This document shows positions 28,591 to 40,921 of a stretch of DNA of 64,000 nucleotides, one piece after another. The stretch spans positions 244,735 to 308,734 of the forward strand of contig AZLU01000004.1 in assembly GCA_002224055.1 (NCBI GenBank), in the 5' to 3' direction. The first letter of the stretch is position 1, and each line of letters starts with the position of its first letter. The DNA is from Pezizomycotina sp. ARF18. Its lineage: Eukaryota > Ascomycota. A program made the position numbers and the translations under genes. The notes beneath the pieces were generated by a model. The model was not told the DNA's origin. It saw nothing but the letters and a program-made list of their open reading frames with translations, and searched no databases.

Positions 28591-31121
28591 TTATTGGAGT
28601 ATCGCAATGTGCCTCTTCTCAGAGCTGTGGGATTGCAGTTTCGAAAGTTGCTCGAATGTCCAGGAGAACCTTTGCCAACTACTAATACCGTTCGTCCTAA
28701 CATTATATCCAACAAACAATGCCACGAACAGCAACAGCTTTTATGAAGGTCAGTTTTGCAGTTTTGCAGCGAGAAAATTCAGAGGAGACCCTAAACTTAC
28801 GCTAATATAGGAGGCGACGAAATCTGCGCCGTCAAACTTTGCACCAGGAAAACTCTGAATCCGTTCATGAGTATCATGACCACGCAGATTATAAGTCCAC
28901 CATACGCTTTGAAGGGTTGCATGCGAGACTTATAAGGGTAGGAACCCTCTCCCTATCGAAAACATCTGGACGAGTATGAGTTGGAGGATTTTCTTGAAGA
29001 TACTCAAGTCTTTAATTAAGGTAACAAAGTTAGCTTAGTTTCCGGTGTAAACGCTGATGCTCTCAACTCAAGACTTACTTGTGCACGAAGCAAATATATG
29101 TCAGGCATACAACAGCCATGACTATTAGCGCACAAACGACGGATATCGTTCCGAGTGCGTCAAACACCTAATTTGCTTGTTAGGAGACCGACTTCCTGGT
29201 AGATTCGCTGCTACAACACGCACCTTCTTTGAGCATCTTTGCAGGCTAAGAAAGCGAGCAAACCAATCGGACTACTGAACAATACTGCGTTAAACGGCCT
29301 GGGATTCTGGTTCGTTAAACGCTTGAGCTTATTTGTGATCGTCCAGGTGGGTGTGTATCCTTGCATAGCTAAGACATGTAGGGTACGAGAAGATACATAG
29401 AGCGAAACGATGCCAGCGGAGGTGGCTGAGAAGACGAAGAAGGCGTTGAGGATATGCGGCAAAGCTGGTATCCCAGCATCGATGATAGCTATGACGAAGG
29501 GACTGTTCTGCCCACCGACACTCCACTCTGTCCCATAGTCGGTAATCTCGAGTCCGTGGATGCAACCGCGAAGGATACTAGAGAGCGTCGTCGTTACAAA
29601 GGCTTCACAGGTAAAGTGGCGACATAAGAGAAACTTACCAGCAAAGATACTGCAACAATATAATGCAATTACACGGATATATATTTTCCTAGAGGAGATC
29701 TTGAAGACTTCCTCTTCCTTATTTTGGTTCATCGTCTGGTCTGTCCTGGTTTCAGCAGCTGCAACTGATATTATTTCCATTCCTATGTAACTGAACAAGG
29801 CCTTGTTCATTGCGGACCTGGGATAATGGAAATGTTAATGTCAGTAGAATCAAGTAAGGGTGATTTTGCTGCTATACTCATGAGCTCACCACATGGAGAA
29901 GAATCGACCAGTAGATCCTTCATAGGTATGACCGTTTACAATTGTTCCATTGTTCGAGAAAAATCCAGGCTGGCTCCAATCTATTATATAATTTCGAGGT
30001 TAGAGAGAGACTCATGACTGGCACGGAGCGCAAGCTAACATATAGATAATACGTACTCTTTCTATAGCCGATCCTATGCCCGGGGTCACTATACTGGGTC
30101 AGTATTTCTGTCTACCAAAGGCTCGGTGCTCATATTATAACTTACAAGTTCCGCTCGGAATAATGAATGTCAAAAGAATCAAGCGACAATAACCAGCAAC
30201 TTGAGCGATCCTATGACCCATTCTATTTCTCCGAGCCCCTGTTCGCGCGCAGTTAGTACCAAAAGAAACATAGATAACATTTAGTTTATTAGAAAAACGA
30301 ACCTTAACCGGCAGGAGATTGATCAGGAATATGATAAGGAGAAAGGCGAGCATCCAAAGTGCTAATATCACTTTGAAATTCCACTGATATCTTGCGTCTA
30401 GATCGTAGTGGAACTCCATAAAACTAGCAGCAGCGACAATCTGCGTCGGAACCGTTATCGCGTAAGTAAGCCTACGAAGTTGGTTAGATCATGCTCGATT
30501 ATAAGAATTTAGGATTTCAAAACTAACCAGTACATCCATCCGACCGCAAATGATACGCGTTTATCCAAAAAGCGGCTCGGGAATTCTATTATAGGGCCTC
30601 GAACTGGCATAAAGGCGGTCATCTCCCCCAGAGAGGTTACAACGCTCATATAGACAAGCCCCATAAAGATATACGCTAGGATTGCTCCGCCAGGGCCGGC
30701 TAACTTGATCATCTCTCCAGTGTTTATGAAGAGACCTGCTCACCGTCAACAACTTTTAGTAAAATTGGAACATTATAATATACTTATCATAGATTTTAGG
30801 ACTTACCGGAGCCGATTGTGCTAGAATACGACCATCTCCCTTAGCGCATTTCGAACATATGGCTTTCAATAGCGGCGGTGGGATTTACTTACCCTGACAG
30901 TGCTATCATGTTGATATGCCGTTCATGGAGATCCGTACTAGAAGACGTTAGATTCTTGTAGTACCACCAATGTTTCATCATTTGATAATTCACCTGATGT
31001 GGTCTGATACCGCGTTAGCGTTAGTAACGCTCGACTCTTCGTCAAGCTTCGGGCTGTTGCTCCGTCGACCGGATGAGACCGAAGCTCTTCCCCCTCCGCG
31101 CTCTATATCATTATCCGCCAT
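28591..31121 (-). CDS. Amino-acid permease (APC superfamily, fungal YAT family)
   Basis: Plasma-membrane proton-coupled amino-acid importer by family. Start MADNDIERGGGRASVSSGRR at 31121. The hydrophilic N-terminus is spliced to the signature STDLHERHINMIALSG, TIGSG and LFINTGEMIKLAGPGGAIL of helix 1, with tiny exons there. Next come LVYMSVVTSLGEMTAFMPV, FAVGWMYWLVYAITVPTQIV, WMLAFLLIIFLINLLPVK, GEIEWVIGSLKLL, ALFSYIGMEIISVAAAE, PHILNAFFVFSATSAGIVSL and SRTLHVLAMQGYTP. The end is FVALFVGYNVRTNG, SWQRFSWTFEQLSKLQ and stop at 28591. About twelve membrane helices are consistent with these pieces. The glycine-rich helix-1 motif and the GYxP-type loop are intact; substrate cannot be told. Frequent introns and one-base breaks. 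Confidence 0.88.
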
Positions 31122-32465
31122 TTCTAGGACCCGGTTATCGCTTATTTCCGGAAGCAAATCTTCGAACTGAGTAATTGGCTAGACCTAGGTAACTTAACTA
31201 GATAACCTGAGAATTATGAGGCATGTACCAAGTAAGTAATTAATATATTTCACACCCTGCTTTGAGAACCAAAGATTTTTCCATCAAAGGAAGTTTTAAA
31301 AGATGAACAGATGAAGAAAAACGGAAAGAAAGAGAGAAACGAGAGAATAAAATCTCGAGGACCACTTTTGAATTGGAATGGGAAGGGGAATTGTGTGGCC
31401 GATTCTTTGTAGTCTAATACAAGGGTGCTTAAATCAAAACATATCAATATTCTATTGATAATATAGGCATGCCTCCAACTTGAATCGGTCCCCATTAACA
31501 ATACTGCGATCTTCCATCTATGTTTCAAATCTTACCTATAATAAACATTATTTATTTCCTGAGTCTAGGTATTCAAGACTAGGCCGCGGAGACGCATGTC
31601 CCCGTTTCTAACTTCTTGATTCGTAAGGTATTTTCTGTTGTATCTTTCTCTCTTGTTTTCCCGCGATCCGGTGTATGCGATGGTGCGATTTGTTATTTGA
31701 GAAAATACATGTTAAAAACAAACGGGTTCGCCGCTACCAAGACGCAATGTCGCCGAGGTTAGAAAGCCCGTTTGATTGGAAAAGTGTAGAATACAAATAG
31801 TCAGGTAACTTTTTCAGCCTCGCGTTGCGACTTTGTTGTACAGGCAAGACAGGTTCTCTAGTCTGAAGGCTTTTTCCAAACGGAGAAATAGAGATACTCG
31901 CGACAATGACACGATATGAGGCAAGGGGAGGTCCACTTGCTGGCGGAACCGCCAACTCCGGAGCTCGTTCCTTCCAGGCTCAAGGTTTGGCTTAATCCTT
32001 CCAATAATATTTCTCCCACACCTCATTGACCTCCCGGTTTTTATATTAAAAAAAGTTTGCTGTGGAACGAGGCTCTGCATATGCGGACCCCATTTGGGTG
32101 CACGCACGCTTCGCGGGGTTACACACGTATCATCCCTTGTCAAGTCGTAGCGACGCCACCACCGCTTCTGCAAATAGCGGAGCCTTTTATTCGCCTCGGA
32201 GTCATGGGTCCAGCCTTCTATCAGATATCTGCAGTTCGGGGTGCCCCATTCCCAAAAAGGTCAATCCGTCCTTGGAACATACTTATTACTTATCCTTTTC
32301 CTGCTGTCCCAATCTGTCCACGCCGTCCAGTACGAAGCGAGGATACATTGGATGGAACATAAACTCATTCATTTTTTCTTGTCTCTTTCCTTTTTCCTAT
32401 ATGTATATTATTTTTTATTCTTCTGTCCTCTTTTTTCTTTTTTAAAATTATTTATATTGCCCATG
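31122..32465. other. Divergent region between permease and WD40-like gene, possible 5' exon inside
   Basis: The first kilobase shows nothing. From about 32062 to 32340 an open frame (starting MERGSAYADPIW), and from 32241 another with a signal-like hydrophobic stretch (LLLILFLLSQSVHA), could be the first exon of the gene to the right. I cannot choose between them from sequence alone. Confidence 0.4.
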
Positions 32466-35400
32466 CAGAGGCAATATAGATGAAAAGCCTGCTTCGGACA
32501 CAGTCGCGGAGCGCATGGAGAAGTATATCTGGGTAGGTACTAGGGACACCTGTCCACCTCCTATCATGTTTCTCTGGGGCTGACCTGCATGGAGCAGAAA
32601 CGCCCAAAGATGCGCCGTCTAAAGAAACAAATTTTCAAAATGAGGGGGTTTGAAATGAAAAATGGAGAAACAGGGCTTTGAGAGAGTGGAAAGTGCCGCC
32701 ATCCTACGAGTCAACCAAAATTTCAAGCATATACTTGACGTAGAGATAGGTGGCTGGTCTAAACTAGAGCTTTTTAGCGGTTGGGTAATCTTGAACGCGA
32801 CGGACAAAGATGATGTTGTTCCCGAAGTATCCGCTGGTTTGTGAGTCCTTTCCCTCGCGATAAGTTGTGAAACTTCTGACTTAGTAATACCGATAAGTTC
32901 GATGTGAAGGCTGAGCATATCAAGTCTGATGTATCGCTTCCCAGGAATTTCCGCTGACTCGAGAGATCTGAATGCGCTCTTTGTAAAAAGCTTTAGACAG
33001 TCCACTATAGATCTGTGTTCTGATTTTCTTTCGAAAGCGCAACGTACGTTACAATATCGGTCAACAGTATATTGGAGGAAAGACATGTAGGAATGATGTC
33101 TTCGAGATCGCAGCAGAACTCTATCCGTATATCCTTCGACGGGCTCTGGTCGTTTGCGCTCTTATGGAGTGAGCTGGTGGATAGGACGGATGTAGACGAG
33201 ATTGTTCTCCACATCATCGGAAATTACGAATTATCGAAAATATCTTTGAACTCTGCCGGAAGCCACATAATCGCCCTGTCGAAGCTAGTTCGCAGTCTTC
33301 AAGCTATTTGGCAGATTCAACTCGCACATCTATTCTCTCTGCCGAGTTCCCGTCCAGCAAAGCATAAGCTTCATCTTCTCGACCCTAGGGTAGCAACGAG
33401 CGCTGTTCAGTTCCTTATCAAATCAGTTACAGATATCTTCAGTCGATACGGGCATCAAATCGCGGATGATGTCCGTTATTCCGTGCTGACCCAAGTTTAT
33501 GATACCTTATTTTGCGCTCTGAGAGCTATCTGGCTCTCCCCGTTCGAAGCAAAGTGCGCGTATCTCGAGGTTATCTGTAAGTCTCTTCATTCTGAAGGGC
33601 TTTCTGGTATCTGCAACGAAGTTTCCCCTTCTCAGAGACGCAATGAAGAAGATTACAACGAAAGCAGCGTTCTGAAATATCTTCGTTCCGCGTGTGAAGC
33701 GATTTTATACCACCTCGAGGACCGTAGCAACGATGATTCGAAAGCAATTCTTCAATCTACAAGGGATCTGAGTATTGGAAATTTTATAGAATCAAGTGTA
33801 TGAGATACCACTCTTTCAAATTTTTACAGATGCCTTAGAAGCTATACGGTCATATAAGGAAAGTTTTTCATTTACTAACTAACACGCTCTCTTCGTAAAT
33901 AGGATCCGTATAACGACCATGAAATACTGTTTCATCTATCCTCGCTTGAGAATACGGCTTCTTTAGAAGAAGACGGTTCTACTCCGCCAAACTTTCGGAA
34001 ATATTGTCAGTTGTACGACATATATCTAGCGGCTATGGCAATTTGTGGCAATCATAAAGCAAAGAGATCTCGGAATCGAGTGTTTATTGAACCTCAGGTG
34101 CTAGATTTCGCAAAAACAGCCCTGAACAAGTTTCACTGCATTACTGCTAAAGTTGCCTCCAATATACGAATGCCGGTCCTCCGCCTAGCAACTTTTCTCT
34201 CCTCGCATCTTTCGGCAGATCGTACGTCAGATCAATCAGATCAGTTTGATGTACTCCACGGATTCTATCTCGACTTCAGCGAAGACTTGCATAAACGATC
34301 GAACCTGTTGACATTGAGCGACCCTCACTACGCGTACTTTAATAATGAGTTAGGTGTCGTTTTTGAATCCATGTCGAAGCCTCATGGTATGCTAATGTTT
34401 CACCATTTAAACTACACATCGAGTTTGGCATGTAGCTAACCATGGTTCGTTTGTTACTTTTTCCAGGGTCACATGTACCTCTAACTCGTACGGTCGACGA
34501 TGCAGTGCCGTTTGCGATTGGAAACTGCAAATATTCGCATATTCATTCCAAGCTAGCCGCCGGTATATCGACACAAGCTCGCCACCTAACCAGAAGCGCT
34601 GCCACGTCTGTGTGTACACGGAAGCAGAAGGCAACACGAATATCACCGAATGGAGGGAGATCACGGAGCTGACGAAAATCCACGCCGCTTTGTCACGACT
34701 GAAGAGCACGATACAGAAGATGACAGACGAGAGGATTAGTCAAATGCCTGCGAACCGCGCCTCGTTGGTAGACCCGATTCCACGGCTTGCCCCTCCGGTA
34801 TCTTTTTCTGAAGCTCCGACTCATAATCAAGACTCCGCCCAGGCTCCCGTTTTCCGAAGCTCTGCAGACTTCGTGCCGGACGCTCCCGGCGAACCTTCAC
34901 CGCGCATTACAACAATACAGCTTTCTCCTCCGCTACACGAACGATCGCGAAGCGGGAGTCAAAATGTGGGAAGCTTGCCAGTAACACTCCAAGAAGCGAT
35001 GGCGGATCGCATCGCCCAGTCCTGTACGCTTGCCCGCCAACCCGATCGAACATCCGCACACTTCTCCCCGTACATCAGCACCTTCATTCCAGTTTTTCCG
35101 CAGTAAGCAAGATCTCCGATGGGCTTACTCAATGGACACGAAACATTTGACTGGGAATAAAACGCCTCACATGTTCGCCGAACTTTTCAGCGGTGATTCA
35201 AAGGCTATACATCCCATCTGCGCTTTCTCATCTCACGGACAGCGTGCGCTGTTTTGGTCGAAGGCATATATTGGCGCTTTTTCTACCCATCTACCGGAAA
35301 AGCAGGCGTCTGGAAATACTCTACTCTTGAATTTATGCACAAGTACGATGGAATAAGCTTAGATTGGGAACGGCCGCCGTTGATAGCGGCATCGAGAGAC

Positions 35401-36416
35401 GTCTTGCTGTTACTTCTCAGAATGATACTTCTGAGTCTAAGGTGAGTTTGGATACTTTCAGCGTTTTATTTTCATTAGATTGGTGTACATAATTTTTCCA
35501 AGGTAAACAATGGCAATCGAAGCTGACTCTTGCCGTTAGATAAATATTTACAGCCTCCTGAGTGCCGATCCTGCAGGCCAAATTCCCATAAATGGCTCCG
35601 TTCTCGGTCTCTCCGTAAGTCCGGACGACAGCCTGATAGCAGTCGCGCTGAAGGAACGGGCTATCAAGATATTCTACACGCGCGATTCCCAGGAGGCGAT
35701 GACACTATCACTTCCGACATTGCGACGCCACTATTCTTATGATAGGAAGTCCGCCGCGATGCCCAAGATGTCGTTCTGCGGTTCCGGGCAGAATCTCGTC
35801 GTCGCGACCCGCGAGACTTTGTCGGCGAGGGCGACGGGGGCTACGAGTCCCCGGCTCGAATATAAAGTCCACATCTGGATCGTATCTTTGCAGACCGGCG
35901 AGGTGCCCGAGCTCTGGAGATTTTTTGACGGGCCGCACCCGGTAAGTCTGTCTTATTACTATGATTAATTCCACTTCACTACTAACATAAGTTCAACCCT
36001 TCAAGCTCGACATGGGCGACCAAGGCATAACATCAGTCCAGTACAACCCCACCCTCGCTCTCGTCTGCGTAACCTTCTGGACCACGTCCACCGCCGGCTG
36101 CCCTTGCCTAATGCACCAGTCTTGGAAACAACCGCGCAAAATAACGCACAAGTATCTAGAATCGAAGGTCCACGCCGCCGCTTTTACGCCGTCCGGTTCG
36201 TTACTGGTACTCATAAGCGCGGACGGGTATGTATTCAAGGTCGACCTCCGGAAGAACTACCACGTTACGAAGCTTAAGATAGAAATTGCTGGAGTGGATA
36301 AGGATAGACCAAGTCAGGCAGTGCAACTTCGGATATCGGAGGACAGCAAGAACGCGATTATCTTGAGTAACGATGGGAAGAATAATGCGAAGGTGCAGGT
36401 TATTAGCTTGAGCTGA
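32466..36416 (+). CDS. Unrecognised large protein with WD40-like beta-propeller C-terminus (5' end uncertain)
   Basis: I do not recognise the family. The visible exon chain begins after an acceptor near 32468 (GNIDEKPASDTVAERMEKY), continues with FERVESAAILRVNQNFKHIL, IGGWSKLELFSGWVILNATD and, after an intron ending at 32884, SRDLNALFVKSFRQSTIDLC. A long exon to 33803 is alpha-helical in look (DGLWSFALLWSELVDRTDVD, TLFCALRAIWLSPFEAKCAY). After another intron come QLYDIYLAAMAICGNHKAKR and FYLDFSEDLHKRSNLLTLSD. A Pro/Ser-rich low-complexity linker follows (34.74-35.05 kb). The last third has four propeller-like strand sets: VLGLSVSPDDSLIAVALKER, PKMSFCGSGQNLVVATRETL, ITSVQYNPTLALVCVTFWTT and VHAAAFTPSGSLLVLISADG. 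It stops at 36416 after VQVISLS. A few frame breaks. It might be a sensor-type protein; that is inference only. Confidence 0.6.
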
Positions 36417-37178
36417 CTCGTCATTCTGTATTTAAAAACGTTTCTTCATTATTTACGCAAATTTCTTGTAATTCTAAAAAAGAGTATTTTATTAATCCAC
36501 AGGTCCAAAGTCCTGATTTTAGTTCTAGAAGGCTTTTAATATATATACAATATAGATACATTCGGTTCATTTGGGTCAATTAACTCCAGGACCAACCAGT
36601 CCACACGATGATTTGGCTACGAAGTATCAGCAAACGTTAGACCTTTTTTTTTTGCTTTCTTAATATATGTGCCTTCTACTCTCGAACACTACCTAGTACC
36701 TAGGGTCCCAGACAGTGTGCTTTCCTCAATAAATGATTGCGCTTATGGAAATGCTTTCTTAAACTTGTAAACCAATAATATCATTACCATGCAGAAAGTT
36801 ACTCTGAAATATCGAAACCCGGGCTTAGCTAAAGCAGATCTGCAAGCGGCCTTCTCCACTGATTCCTGCACGAGCGCGTGCCCCAATGTTGACTACGTCA
36901 TCATTGCCAAGTTCAACGTTCGCATTGCCTTTTACACCTGCTAACAGCTTGCCTCGATGAGCATTCAACTCGTCTATAAATAGCCGTATACAAAATCTAG
37001 ACGTCAGTTTCATTGCTTTGCTTTTCTTTGCTTTTATTCATCTTTTTCTTGAAGGAAGTTTTAGAGGAGGCAAAAAGTGATATATTATATCACCGGTATA
37101 AGAAAAACTCACATCATAATTTCTCATAACGAACTCCACGGCTCCGTACCATAAGTTCCTCCATCCCTAGAGTGCCTA
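36417..37178. other. Spacer, no gene seen
   Basis: AT-rich 3' flank of two convergent genes. A 62-codon minus-strand frame at 36825-37013 has no family features and is left out. Confidence 0.55.
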
Positions 37179-37652
37179 TTAATCCCCCGAGTGGTTTCCG
37201 TATTCGCCTGACCCCGCGTCGGCTTCTTGGGTGTACGTATCGCATACTTCCCACACGAACTGTACGTACCGCCTCCTCTCGGCATCGCCGGGCCGGAACA
37301 TCTCCTCGTCGGCGGTTATAACTTCGGACGTGTAGCTCTCCCAGCACCGCGACGGGTCTTGTAGAGCTCTATCAGGAGAGCCCGATATTGATTCAGTGTA
37401 GTGGCATACGCAGCGGAGGACGTCGGGGTTGAGCCAGTAGAGAAAATTGCTATCGTTCCCGTTCTCTTCCAGAGACCACTGGAGCCCGCATTCGTAAGCC
37501 CTGTGCAGGAAACGCTTGCAGTCGCCGCGTTGCCCGTCGTCTGAGACGGAGGAGAGGTTGAATTTCGCCTGGGGATTTTCCACGCGCTGGCTTTTACCAG
37601 ATGCAAAAAGCAAGAGGTCTGAGCTCAGTATTAACGATGCCCGGTAAAGCAT
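37179..37652 (-). CDS. Small cysteine-containing protein, possibly secreted, no known family
   Basis: A single open frame of 157 codons with no intron needed. The start MLYRASLILSSDLLLFASGK is a weak signal peptide (hydrophobic, but with one Asp inside). Six cysteines follow in the pattern DCKRFLHRAYEC, LRCVCHY, SRCWESY, WEVCDTY, an even number that could form three disulphides. Acidic, Trp/Tyr-rich C-terminal half (RRRYVQFVWEVCDTYTQEAD). I know no family for it. It lies beside a secreted S41 peptidase on the same strand, 680 bp downstream of that gene. Small Cys-rich secreted proteins include effectors; nothing here proves that role. Confidence 0.5.
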   Translation of the reverse strand: MLYRASLILSSDLLLFASGKSQRVENPQAKFNLSSVSDDGQRGDCKRFLHRAYECGLQWSLEENGNDSNFLYWLNPDVLRCVCHYTESISGSPDRALQDPSRCWESYTSEVITADEEMFRPGDAERRRYVQFVWEVCDTYTQEADAGSGEYGNHSGD

Positions 37653-38329
37653 AGTAAATCGACTATTTAAATAGGAGATTTGCTTTTCTTTTTTATTTTT
37701 CTCTATGTGTATTTCTTTTGATATATCAAAACCTAGGAACGAAGAGATTGGACATGATGAGCACCTTATTCCGCATTATAACAGCGAATACATTAAATGA
37801 AGATTCTTAAACTGCTTGGTTATATTTAAATTCAAACAACCGGCTGAGTCTTTTTAAGTGAACGAAAGCTAATTTATAGACAAGGATTCGTTCAAAGTTT
37901 AGTAGATGAGTATATACCCTTAGAAACTTTTAAAGCTTTGTACAATAACAAGACGGAATTTCAAAAAGGAATTCGCTTCATTTTAGAATACTTGGTAAAA
38001 ACGGTATCATCAGTGATTAGAGGCTAGACAAATTATATTTTACTCATTACAAATATATATACATAAAGAGTGGAAGAAATACTTAACGCAAAAGAAAGAA
38101 AGGGAGAAAAAATGCAATACTTTGAGCAATCAAGATGAGGGAAACAGCATCGTGAAATAGACAGGTGCACGTGTTTGTGACATCGAATCAAAAAGGTGAA
38201 ATAACGTTGCGTGTTAGAGCAGAGTGAGTCCTGGCAACCCTCGGGCAAAATCAGGCTCGCACCAAAGCAGGCATTTGAGCAAACCCGAGGTCCTACACGC
38301 ATTACCATAGAAACGACAAGGATCCACGG
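37653..38329. other. AT-rich spacer, no gene seen
   Basis: Separates two same-strand genes; no supported exon or repeat. Confidence 0.55.
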
Positions 38330-40493
38330 CTAACGTATGTCCGTTCCAAAGGGCCTTCGTGCAACCTCCTCGTAGATGAGCAGCGGATCCCTGAAATTAG
38401 CCAGTGTGTAATTGATAACTCCATCCGGCGCCTCGTGCGTCGAGGAATTGTAGTGGTGTATTATAACCGGTCGCACGTGATCAAAGATGTTCAATGAACC
38501 TTCCACGGCCAATGGCAGGTGGCCTGGGACATATCGCCGCGTTATATCTCCGGCTGGGTCCCTATCACCTGCAAGTTCGCGTCTGCGAGCTCCTGAACCT
38601 CCTTGACACTCATTCGTACGGCTCCTCTGGTCCCCCGGATGGTAGAAATCCCTCATCATCATTCCCGTTGTGAACACTCGCATACCGGCTTCTCTGAACA
38701 GCTCCGAGAGGACAGCGCATGCAGAACTGCAAATGCTGTTCGTAACAACGACCGAGTCGTCAGTAGCGAAAGTAGGTCTAAACCTCACGCCGCGATTTTC
38801 TCCGCTCGGCGTGTCGAAAGGCTCCGTGAGTTGCATAATTTGCGTGTACTGGGTAACGGCCAACGTGGACGGGTCCAACAAGCTCCTCCGGCGAAGAGAG
38901 GGGGAGGCCATGGTGGCTGAGGGCTCGATATAGCCACCAAGGATTCTCATCGAGGGCGTCTCGGTCCGTTTCGCTTATGTTTAGACGACTTTTGTCCTCG
39001 AGGTCGTCGAAAGTAATGTCTGATGAAGATGACGCGAAAAAACGTACGACTTCAGAGAAGCGCGAACGAACGAGGACCGCATCGTTGAGAGAAGGGAGTA
39101 AATAACTAAAAACCTTGCGAGCAAGAAATACCTTGCCGACGCTGTTATTACTTAGATCAAGTACAATATTTGCCTTTCTGTTCTGGCGAGTCTTAACGAC
39201 GTCGAGCAGTAATTTTCTTCAGCGAAATGGGCGCCTTCGCTTTGCGTCGGAGTCCTCTCGAAATCATGTATTTTGAGGATCGCAACGGATGATGAATTAC
39301 GGAGAGGAAAGAACCTAAAGAATGGCGCCCGCAGGGTGCCGCCGGTGAACTCGCAGAGGATGAGGATGTACTCGCCGATCGATCCCTGTGGCGACGCGGC
39401 CACGGACTTAGGGTATATAGCGTTTCTCGCGCGTGAAGCAAGACACCCTACTTGACCACCGATATATAAAATCCCGGCGGTCCTAAGAAACCTTAAATCT
39501 AGATTCCGCACTGCGGATGGCTTGACAAAAGCGATATCCCCATTGCAGAGTAGGAGACGGAGGTCCTCTGTTATACTGCCCGAGCTGGGCGAAAACGGAC
39601 TCGCAAAGCAGTTTGTTGTCGCGCCAATCTCGTTCAGGAGCGGATCATTGATATCCTGCCCAATCAACATACAATTTCCTCGGACGCCTCTTCCTTAGAA
39701 AAGGTAACAATCTTCTTAAGCGATACTGTCAAGCGCCTCGTATATCGGAGTGCCGTTTATTTCGACAATCTCCATTTCCTTCGTCAGAGAGAAAGGATGG
39801 GTCGCCGCCCTTCATCTTGCTTAAGCAGATACGCCGAAGAGGGGTCCGATTCATTCTAAGAAAAGGACATTATTGATGCATTCCGTATTACCTCAAACGT
39901 AGCAGTGAGTCCGAACTTTTAGAAGCAGATGTCCATCGTGTACTCCAGCCACGAGTTTGTTAAGCGCCATCTCGTAGTCCCAATGGGACGTGATCTTCCC
40001 CATTTCAATTTCATTGCCGATAGAGGCAATATGCCGAGGATATCAACGGGCTGCTGCGCGCCAGCTATTAACAATTCCGCGTCATTCAACGTATCCAGCG
40101 TACTCTGCAACTCAAGGTACGGCAGAATTCCCGCTAACGATTGTGAAACGTCTTGCCTGTTGAGGGGCAGCGATCGAACACACTGTACGGCCAGTTCGAG
40201 CGGTATCTCAATCCTGTGGAGACGGTGGTACATGGCGTCGGTTGAAGAGGTGTTCGAGGCGACTTGAGGAACGTTAAAAGGATAGCAATAATGAACATGA
40301 CGTGATAGCGTGATTGACAAGATGGGAAGAGATTGCTAACCGAATTGAAGGGCTCAAATTTCCCTACAAGCAGGGTGAAGCTCGGGCACAGATTGCAGCG
40401 GGTAGACAGCCTCACAGGGCGTGAACTGGTAGTATGGATCCAGGATAATACCGTGAGTACGGCAGCCATGTACGATACCATTTTGTATGCCAT
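38330..40493 (-). CDS. Secreted S41-family (tail-specific-like) serine peptidase
   Basis: Fungal secreted S41 peptidase (family knowledge: Ser-Lys type with a fungal N-terminal region). Start MAYKMVSYMAAVLTVLSWIH at 40493 gives a clear signal peptide, followed by a Cys-containing region (TRCNLCPSFTLLVGKFEPFN). After an intron (gttagc..cag) comes the family segment EIPLELAVQCVRSLPLNRQD, LPYLELQSTLDTL and PVDILGI. Restoring one base gives HWDYEMALNKLVAGVHDGHL, the conserved DGH stretch. The middle shows LTKEMEIVEINGTPIYEALD and YILILCEFTGGT. The catalytic part is DDSVVVTNSICSSACAVLSE, where the family's nucleophile Ser sits in the C-S-S-A-C block, then HLPLAVEGSLNIFDHVRPV. The stop at 38330 follows RPFGTDIR. 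Several frame breaks of the local type. Confidence 0.8.
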
Positions 40494-40653
40494 TTTTGTT
40501 TTTTTGATCGTGTACTTCAGCGAAGCAAAGAATTAACGTAAGAAAGAAGAAAGCTTGAACGAATGTTTGTGTATTTTTAAAATTAAAAAAGTATGACTGT
40601 AATGAATGTGATACTTTGTTTGTCATCTAGCCCCTTTAATACAGTACTTGGGT

Positions 40654-40677
40654 ATGACGATGACGATGACGATGACG
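40654..40677. repeat. (ATGACG)4 hexanucleotide microsatellite
   Basis: Four perfect copies followed by a partial unit. Confidence 0.95.
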
Positions 40678-40921
40678 ATGATCACGGACAGCTAATGGCC
40701 GTCCGTTTGTTACGTAAAAGGGGGTTTGAATTCTGAAAGGCCCTGAAGTTCCCAACTCGGACCGCGAGCCCGACGACGACCGTCTATTGCCTTTCGCGTA
40801 AGGAGGGGCAGAAAAACAAAACTGCGCAGTATAATTACCCCTCAAGGAGGCAGTTATCCCTACCTACTCTGTAGGAGATCCTCAACATGAACCCGAGCTC
40901 GATGTTAATATGTTTAACCTC

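Noticed and set aside
36825-37013. 62-codon minus-strand frame between the WD40-like gene and the small Cys-rich gene.
   Set aside because: Too short, no motif, no splice evidence.
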